Both the position numbers and the translations under genes were made by a program. The notes below the pieces were generated by a model that worked only from the letters and a program-made list of their open reading frames with translations, was not told the origin of the DNA and did no database searches. A stretch of DNA of 56,921 bases, taken from Comamonadaceae bacterium (lineage in GTDB: Bacteria; Pseudomonadota; Gammaproteobacteria; Burkholderiales; Burkholderiaceae_C). This document shows, piece by piece, positions 53,059-56,921 of this stretch; the first letter of the stretch is position 1; every line of letters begins with the position of its first letter. The stretch spans positions 1 to 56,921 of the forward strand of contig CANEVH010000024.1 of the NCBI GenBank assembly GCA_947442105.1, written 5' to 3'.

Positions 53059-53826
53059 ATGCGCTTTGATGTGGTCACCCTTTTCCCAGAGCTTTTCGCA
53101 CCGTTTTTAACCACCGGCATCACCCGCCGGGCCTTTGGGTCGGGGGCGGTCGATGTGTATTTGTTCAATCCGCGGGAGGTAGCCGTGGGTAACTACCGCC
53201 GGGTTGACGATAGGCCGTTTGGCGGCGGGCCAGGCATGGTGATGATGGCCGAACCATTGCAAAAAACTTTGGAAGTTATTGACGCGCAGCGAGGCCGGGG
53301 CGCGCCGGTGGTGCTGTTCTCGCCCATTGGGCAGCGCCTGGACCATGGCATGGTGCAAAGCTTGGCCAGCGGAGATGGCGCCGTGTTGGTATGTGGCCGC
53401 TATGAGGGCGTGGATCAGCGTTTCATCGATGCCCATGTGGATGTGCAAATCAGCATCGGCGACTTCGTGCTGTCTGGCGGCGAGTTGCCCGCCATGGTCT
53501 TGCTCGATGCAGTCGCACGCCTGCAGCCTGACGTCTTGGGTGATGCTGACAGCCACCATTTCGATAGTTTCAACCCGGCGCTGGATGGCTTGTTGGATTG
53601 TCCGCATTACACCCGGCCTGAAGCGTGGGAGGGCAGGGCGGTACCCGAGGTGTTGTTGTCGGGTCACCATGTCAATATCGCCCGTTGGCGCCGCGACCAG
53701 CAGCTTTGCTTCACTGCCCGGCACCGGCCAGACTTGATCGCCGCAGCCCGCGCGGCCGGGCGGCTCAGCGCCAAGGACGAAGCGGTCTTGGCAAAAGATG
53801 GGGCAGGAAAAAACGAATTGCTATAA
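53059..53826 (+). CDS. trmD: tRNA (guanine-N1)-methyltransferase TrmD
   Basis: A 255-aa SPOUT methyltransferase that makes m1G37 in tRNAs. Segments: MRFDVVTLFPELFAPF, VGNYRRVDDRPFGGGPGMVMM, VLVCGRYEGVDQRFID, SIGDFVLSGGELPAMVLLDAV (the knot) and YTRPEAWEGRAVPEVLLSGHH. It begins 11 bases after rimM and is part of the ribosomal operon. Confidence 0.98.
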   Translation: MRFDVVTLFPELFAPFLTTGITRRAFGSGAVDVYLFNPREVAVGNYRRVDDRPFGGGPGMVMMAEPLQKTLEVIDAQRGRGAPVVLFSPIGQRLDHGMVQSLASGDGAVLVCGRYEGVDQRFIDAHVDVQISIGDFVLSGGELPAMVLLDAVARLQPDVLGDADSHHFDSFNPALDGLLDCPHYTRPEAWEGRAVPEVLLSGHHVNIARWRRDQQLCFTARHRPDLIAAARAAGRLSAKDEAVLAKDGAGKNELL

Positions 53827-53888
53827 TGGCGGGCTAACCGATCCTCTGCCTGGCCATAAGACGCTACGCCTTAGCGCTCAGAATAAAT

Positions 53889-53907
53889 GGTGCCAATGGT
53901 TGGCGCC
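53889..53907 (+). other. Leader hairpin before rplS
   Basis: A strong hairpin GGTGCCAA-TGG-TTGGCGCC with one G-U pair lies 27 bases before the rplS start. No T run follows, so it is not a terminator. It may affect translation of L19 or mRNA processing between trmD and rplS. Confidence 0.45.
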
Positions 53908-53934
53908 GGCGCATGCAAGATCACGAAAGAAGTT

Positions 53935-54306
53935 ATGAACCTCATCCAAATTCTGGAACAAGAAGAAATCGCGCGTCTGGGTAAAACCATTCCCGATTTC
54001 GCCCCCGGCGACACGGTCATCGTTAGCGTCAATGTGGTTGAAGGTACGCGCAAGCGCGTGCAGGCCTACGAAGGCGTGGTGATTGCCAAACGCAATCGCG
54101 GTCTCAACAGCGGTTTCATCGTCCGCAAGATCTCCAGCGGCGAAGGTGTGGAGCGTACGTTCCAAACCTACAGCCCCTTGATCGCCGGTATCGAGGTCAA
54201 GCGCCGTGGTGACGTTCGCCGCGCCAAGCTGTACTACTTGCGTGACCGCAGTGGCAAGTCGGCGCGTATCAAGGAAAAGCTGCCAGCTAAGAAGACGGCT
54301 GCTTAA
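53935..54306 (+). CDS. rplS: 50S ribosomal protein L19
   Basis: A 123-aa large-subunit protein. Typical segments: [107 protein letters not shown]. Start chosen at the ATG giving MNLIQI, as in the family. Last gene of the operon, followed by a terminator. Confidence 0.98.
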   Translation: MNLIQILEQEEIARLGKTIPDFAPGDTVIVSVNVVEGTRKRVQAYEGVVIAKRNRGLNSGFIVRKISSGEGVERTFQTYSPLIAGIEVKRRGDVRRAKLYYLRDRSGKSARIKEKLPAKKTAA

Positions 54307-54327
54307 TCTCCCTAGCGCCCATGCGAA

Positions 54328-54362
54328 TAACCGCCCCAGGCACGACCTGCGGCGGTTTTTTT
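54328..54362 (+). terminator. Intrinsic terminator of the rpsP-rplS operon
   Basis: A stem AACCGCC/GGCGGTT with an inner AGG...CCT pairing closes a hairpin followed by TTTTTTT. It lies 22 bases after rplS. Confidence 0.9.
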
Positions 54363-54405
54363 GTGTCCGGCAGTAGACAGTATTCAAACGTTCCCGCATT
54401 GCGTC

Positions 54406-55080
54406 ATGACCATTCCCGCAAGTTTTGACCCGCGCAGTGTGCCGTTTCGCTCGGATGCAGCGAACTTGCCAGCGATTTCAGCGGAACGGCTGACACCTCA
54501 GGCACTCGCGCACCGTTTTGCCCAGCCCGCCGATTGGGTGCCCGAATTTCGCAAGGAGCCGCGCTTTTCGGATAGAAACCTGACCGCAGCCTCCGTGTTG
54601 ATCGGCCTGGTAATGCGCGAGCGCCCGACGGTACTGCTAACCCAAAGAACAGCGCATTTGTCCAGCCACTCAGGCCAGGTGGCATTTCCTGGCGGTAAGG
54701 CCGATGCCGGCGACGATGGACCAATTCATACCGCATTGCGTGAAGCGCAGGAGGAGGTGGGCCTGAGCGCTGAGTTTGTCAATGTGATTGGAACCTTGCC
54801 GCACTACACCACCGGCAGTAGCTTTGTCATCACGCCAGTGGTTGCCTTGCTCAGCCCTGACTTGGTGCTGACTGCCAATACCTACGAGGTCGATGCCATC
54901 TTTGAAGTGCCGCTGGATTTTCTGATGAATCCGGCCCACCATCGCCGCCATCAGATGCCGACTCCTTTAGGGACCCGCGAGTGGTTGTCCATGCCTTACC
55001 ACGATGCCGAGCAAGAGCGCTTTATTTGGGGGGCAACCGCAGGAATGTTGCGTAACTTGTACCAGTTCCTTTCTCTTTGA
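54406..55080 (+). CDS. NUDIX hydrolase, CoA pyrophosphatase
   Basis: A 224-aa NUDIX enzyme of the YeaB/NudL type that cleaves CoA and derivatives. The CoA-specific upstream element LLTQRTAHLSSHSGQVAFPGGKAD precedes the NUDIX box, which ends REAQEEVGL (about residues 97-119); the early Glu of the box is Asp here (ADAGDD). ATAGML and a terminal hydrophobic helix fit the family. It stands just after the L19 terminator and has no clear ribosome binding site. Confidence 0.93.
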   Translation: MTIPASFDPRSVPFRSDAANLPAISAERLTPQALAHRFAQPADWVPEFRKEPRFSDRNLTAASVLIGLVMRERPTVLLTQRTAHLSSHSGQVAFPGGKADAGDDGPIHTALREAQEEVGLSAEFVNVIGTLPHYTTGSSFVITPVVALLSPDLVLTANTYEVDAIFEVPLDFLMNPAHHRRHQMPTPLGTREWLSMPYHDAEQERFIWGATAGMLRNLYQFLSL

Positions 55081-55137
55081 TATCGCCCGGACTTGCCGGG
55101 TGACTTGCCCGGGGAGTGCTCGTTATGATGCAAGTCC

Positions 55138-56058
55138 ATGAGCTTTCTCGCAATCCTCTTTGCCTTGTTGATCGAACAGGCCCAACCACTCAAGCCGGTC
55201 AACACAGTGCATGGCCGTTCGCGCGACTGGATCCTGTGGACCACACGCCACCTCGATACCGGTGAAGGCCAACATGCTTGGCTGAGTTGGACTGCGGCGG
55301 TCTTGCTTCCTGCTGCACTGAGTGCGCTGGTTCATTGGGCACTATGGTTGTTGGCTGGCTGGATGGCAGCCTTGGTGTGGAATGTGGTCGTGCTTTATTG
55401 GACGTTGGGTTTTCGGCAATTCAGCCACCATTTCACCGGTATTCGCGACGCCTTGGAGTCCGGCGACGAGGACTTGGCGCGCCAGTTATTGGCACAGTGG
55501 ATGCGTATCGACGCCACCGATTTGCCGCGCAGCGAAATTGTGCGCCAGGTGCTCGCGCATTCGGTGCTGAGTGCCCATCGCCGGGTGTTTGGGGTTTTTG
55601 CCTGGTATTCGCTTTTGTCGGCACTGGGCATGGGGCCGGCCGGTGCGATTGTTTATCGACTGGCGGAATATTTTTCGGTGGTCGTTGCCCGACCCCTGAA
55701 GCCTACAGGTCCGCTGATGAGCCGCAGTTTGAAGGAAGCGGTGTTGCGTGCGTGGAGCGTGATCGATTGGATTCCAGCGCGTATCACTGCGCTGGGCTTT
55801 GCCTTTGTCGGAAGCTTTGAGGAGGCGATTGACCGCTGGCGCAAATACGAACTTTCCAAGCCTGGCAACAACGACGGCATTTTGCTGGCCGCAAGCGCCG
55901 GAGCCCTGAACGTGCAATTGGCCCCGGACGATTTGCAAGGTACGGCCCCATCGGCGCAAGGAGAGCATTTGCGCGCGTTGGTTGGCCTGGTCTGGCGCAC
56001 GGTAGTGATGTGGATGGTGATCTTGGCTTTGTTAACTTTGGCCCGCTTGCTGGGGTAG
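55138..56058 (+). CDS. CobD/CbiB (AmpE-like) family membrane protein
   Basis: A 306-aa membrane protein with about four helices (near 52-73, 77-95, 155-178 and 285-303). The start MSFLAILFALLIEQAQPL and the segment LPRSEIVRQVLAHSVLSAHRRVFGVFAWY match the CobD/AmpE-like proteins found next to rsgA in Burkholderiales. The cobalamin synthesis role of CobD is unlikely, because no cob genes are near and the sequence is divergent; it is closer to the AmpE type. Function unknown. Confidence 0.8.
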   Translation: MSFLAILFALLIEQAQPLKPVNTVHGRSRDWILWTTRHLDTGEGQHAWLSWTAAVLLPAALSALVHWALWLLAGWMAALVWNVVVLYWTLGFRQFSHHFTGIRDALESGDEDLARQLLAQWMRIDATDLPRSEIVRQVLAHSVLSAHRRVFGVFAWYSLLSALGMGPAGAIVYRLAEYFSVVVARPLKPTGPLMSRSLKEAVLRAWSVIDWIPARITALGFAFVGSFEEAIDRWRKYELSKPGNNDGILLAASAGALNVQLAPDDLQGTAPSAQGEHLRALVGLVWRTVVMWMVILALLTLARLLG

Positions 56059-56063
56059 CAGCG

Positions 56064-56921
56064 CTAGTACCGGGTCTGGGACAACTCGGCAAATAAATCG
56101 CCATATATTTTGTAGCGCGTTGGGCTTATTTCGACGCCCGGTGTTTTTCCTTGCACTGCGCTGAGCACCCCGCAGCCCGGTTCGTGCAGGTGGCTGCAGT
56201 TGTAAAACTTGCAGTCGCCCGCCTGGGCTGCCATGTCGGGCATAAGCTGGGCCAATTGCATGGGCGCAATATGGTGCAGCCCAAACTCTTGAAATCCTGG
56301 CGAGTCAATCAGCGCGGTCGTCTTGGCCTCGTCCATCCAGTACAGGGTGGTGCTGGTCGTTGTGTGTTTTCCTGAGTTGAGCGCGGTGGAGATTTCTTGG
56401 GTCAACACCTGCGCTTGCGGCACCCAGCGGTTGATGAGCGTGCTTTTTCCCGCCCCAGACGGTCCCAAAATAAGGCTTGTTTTGCCTTGCAATGCACTGG
56501 CCAGTGCCTCGTTGTCGTTGGGTAGCGCGGTCGGGCCGTGGGGTTTGAACGCGGTTGCCAATACAGCGTAGCCCATGGCGCGGTAGTGTGCCAAACGCGC
56601 CCACGCCCGGTCAAACAAGGGCGTCAGATCGCGTTTGTTGAGCACGATGACGGGCCGAATTTTTTCAGCCTCTGCGGCAATCAGGGCACGTGCCAGCTGG
56701 CTCTCTGAGAATTCCGGTTCGGCGCCCAAGAGGATGATGACCTGGTCGAGGTTGGCGGCAAACGATTTGGTACGGATTTCGTCTTGGCGGTACAGCAGGT
56801 TTTTGCGCGGCAGCACCTTCTCTATCGTGCCCTCGTCTTGGGTAATTTGCCACAGCACGCGGTCGCCCACCACGGTTTGGCTTTTCTTGCCGCGTGGGTG
56901 GCAAATGACTTTGCGGCCATC
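56064..56921 (-). CDS. rsgA: Ribosome small subunit-dependent GTPase A (partial)
   Basis: The last 285 residues of a circularly permuted GTPase that helps mature the 30S subunit. The amino end is outside the window; the visible part starts DGRKVICHPRGKKSQTVVGD, the end of the OB domain. GTPase motifs come in permuted order: NKRDL (G4), GPSGAGKSTLINRWVP (G1), then DSPGFQEFG (G3). The zinc motif is in GDCKFYNCSHLHEPGCGVL. It converges with the CobD-like gene, 5 bases apart. Confidence 0.96.
   Translation of the reverse strand, partial: DGRKVICHPRGKKSQTVVGDRVLWQITQDEGTIEKVLPRKNLLYRQDEIRTKSFAANLDQVIILLGAEPEFSESQLARALIAAEAEKIRPVIVLNKRDLTPLFDRAWARLAHYRAMGYAVLATAFKPHGPTALPNDNEALASALQGKTSLILGPSGAGKSTLINRWVPQAQVLTQEISTALNSGKHTTTSTTLYWMDEAKTTALIDSPGFQEFGLHHIAPMQLAQLMPDMAAQAGDCKFYNCSHLHEPGCGVLSAVQGKTPGVEISPTRYKIYGDLFAELSQTRY

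Overview
The window reads as a chromosomal segment of a betaproteobacterium of the order Burkholderiales, most likely family Comamonadaceae (Rhodoferax/Polaromonas/Acidovorax type). The grounds are high GC, the run rpsP-rimM-trmD-rplS-CoA pyrophosphatase-CobD-like-rsgA, the SPOR protein-cvpA-purF-metZ block, the pcm-rhodanese-tolC block, an NDUFA9-like epimerase next to murB, and the general protein sequence style. No species can be fixed from the sequence alone.

Layout. 0.3-4.2 kb: phosphomannomutase, heptosyltransferase and Kdo transferase, i.e. lipopolysaccharide core synthesis. 4.2-11.8 kb (minus): TetR regulator, RND adaptor and RND pump, then pcm, rhodanese and a TolC-type channel, which together could form a complete tripartite efflux pump. 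12-18.7 kb: msrA, then a zinc regulon. A Znu-type ABC importer runs leftwards; zur, an FtsX-type ABC system, a small Cys-containing secreted protein and a DUF3299 protein run rightwards. Two tandem Zur-like palindromes lie between the two arms. 18.7-25.4 kb: pdxH, the Entner-Doudoroff genes edd and eda with a HexR-like site, a small HPF-like protein, an NhaR-like regulator, a TerC membrane protein and a DUF2062 protein.

25.3-29.1 kb is the accessory part. It holds a broken ParD antitoxin, a BrnTA toxin-antitoxin pair, a second toxin-antitoxin pair whose antitoxin is frameshifted at a C7 tract, and a clearly AT-richer minus-strand unit. That unit starts with what I read as a class I cyclic-di-GMP riboswitch (GEMM-I) whose downstream hairpin can hide a Shine-Dalgarno sequence. 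It continues with very small hydrophobic ORFs and ends with a cytosolic protein (314 aa) overlapping a four-helix membrane protein (200 aa), which together look like a distant relative of the phage lambda RexA/RexB exclusion system. A riboswitch-controlled RexAB-like unit is the main candidate for an undescribed system here.

29.2-44.3 kb returns to core metabolism: ybaK, plsY, yajQ, murB, an epimerase, a hybrid histidine kinase, argG, ppnP, an ArsC-like reductase, folC, a SPOR protein, cvpA, purF, metZ and gltX. Three tRNA genes (Ala, Glu, Asp) and a strong terminator follow. 44.8-51 kb: a pair of acyl-CoA dehydrogenase subunits, purN, a DUF1653 protein, an RNA m5C methyltransferase, a fatty acid desaturase and a 13-copy octamer tandem repeat. 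51-56.9 kb: a TM2-like membrane protein coupled to a GNAT acetyltransferase, the rpsP-rimM-trmD-rplS operon, a NUDIX CoA pyrophosphatase, a CobD/AmpE-like membrane protein and rsgA, which runs off the right edge.
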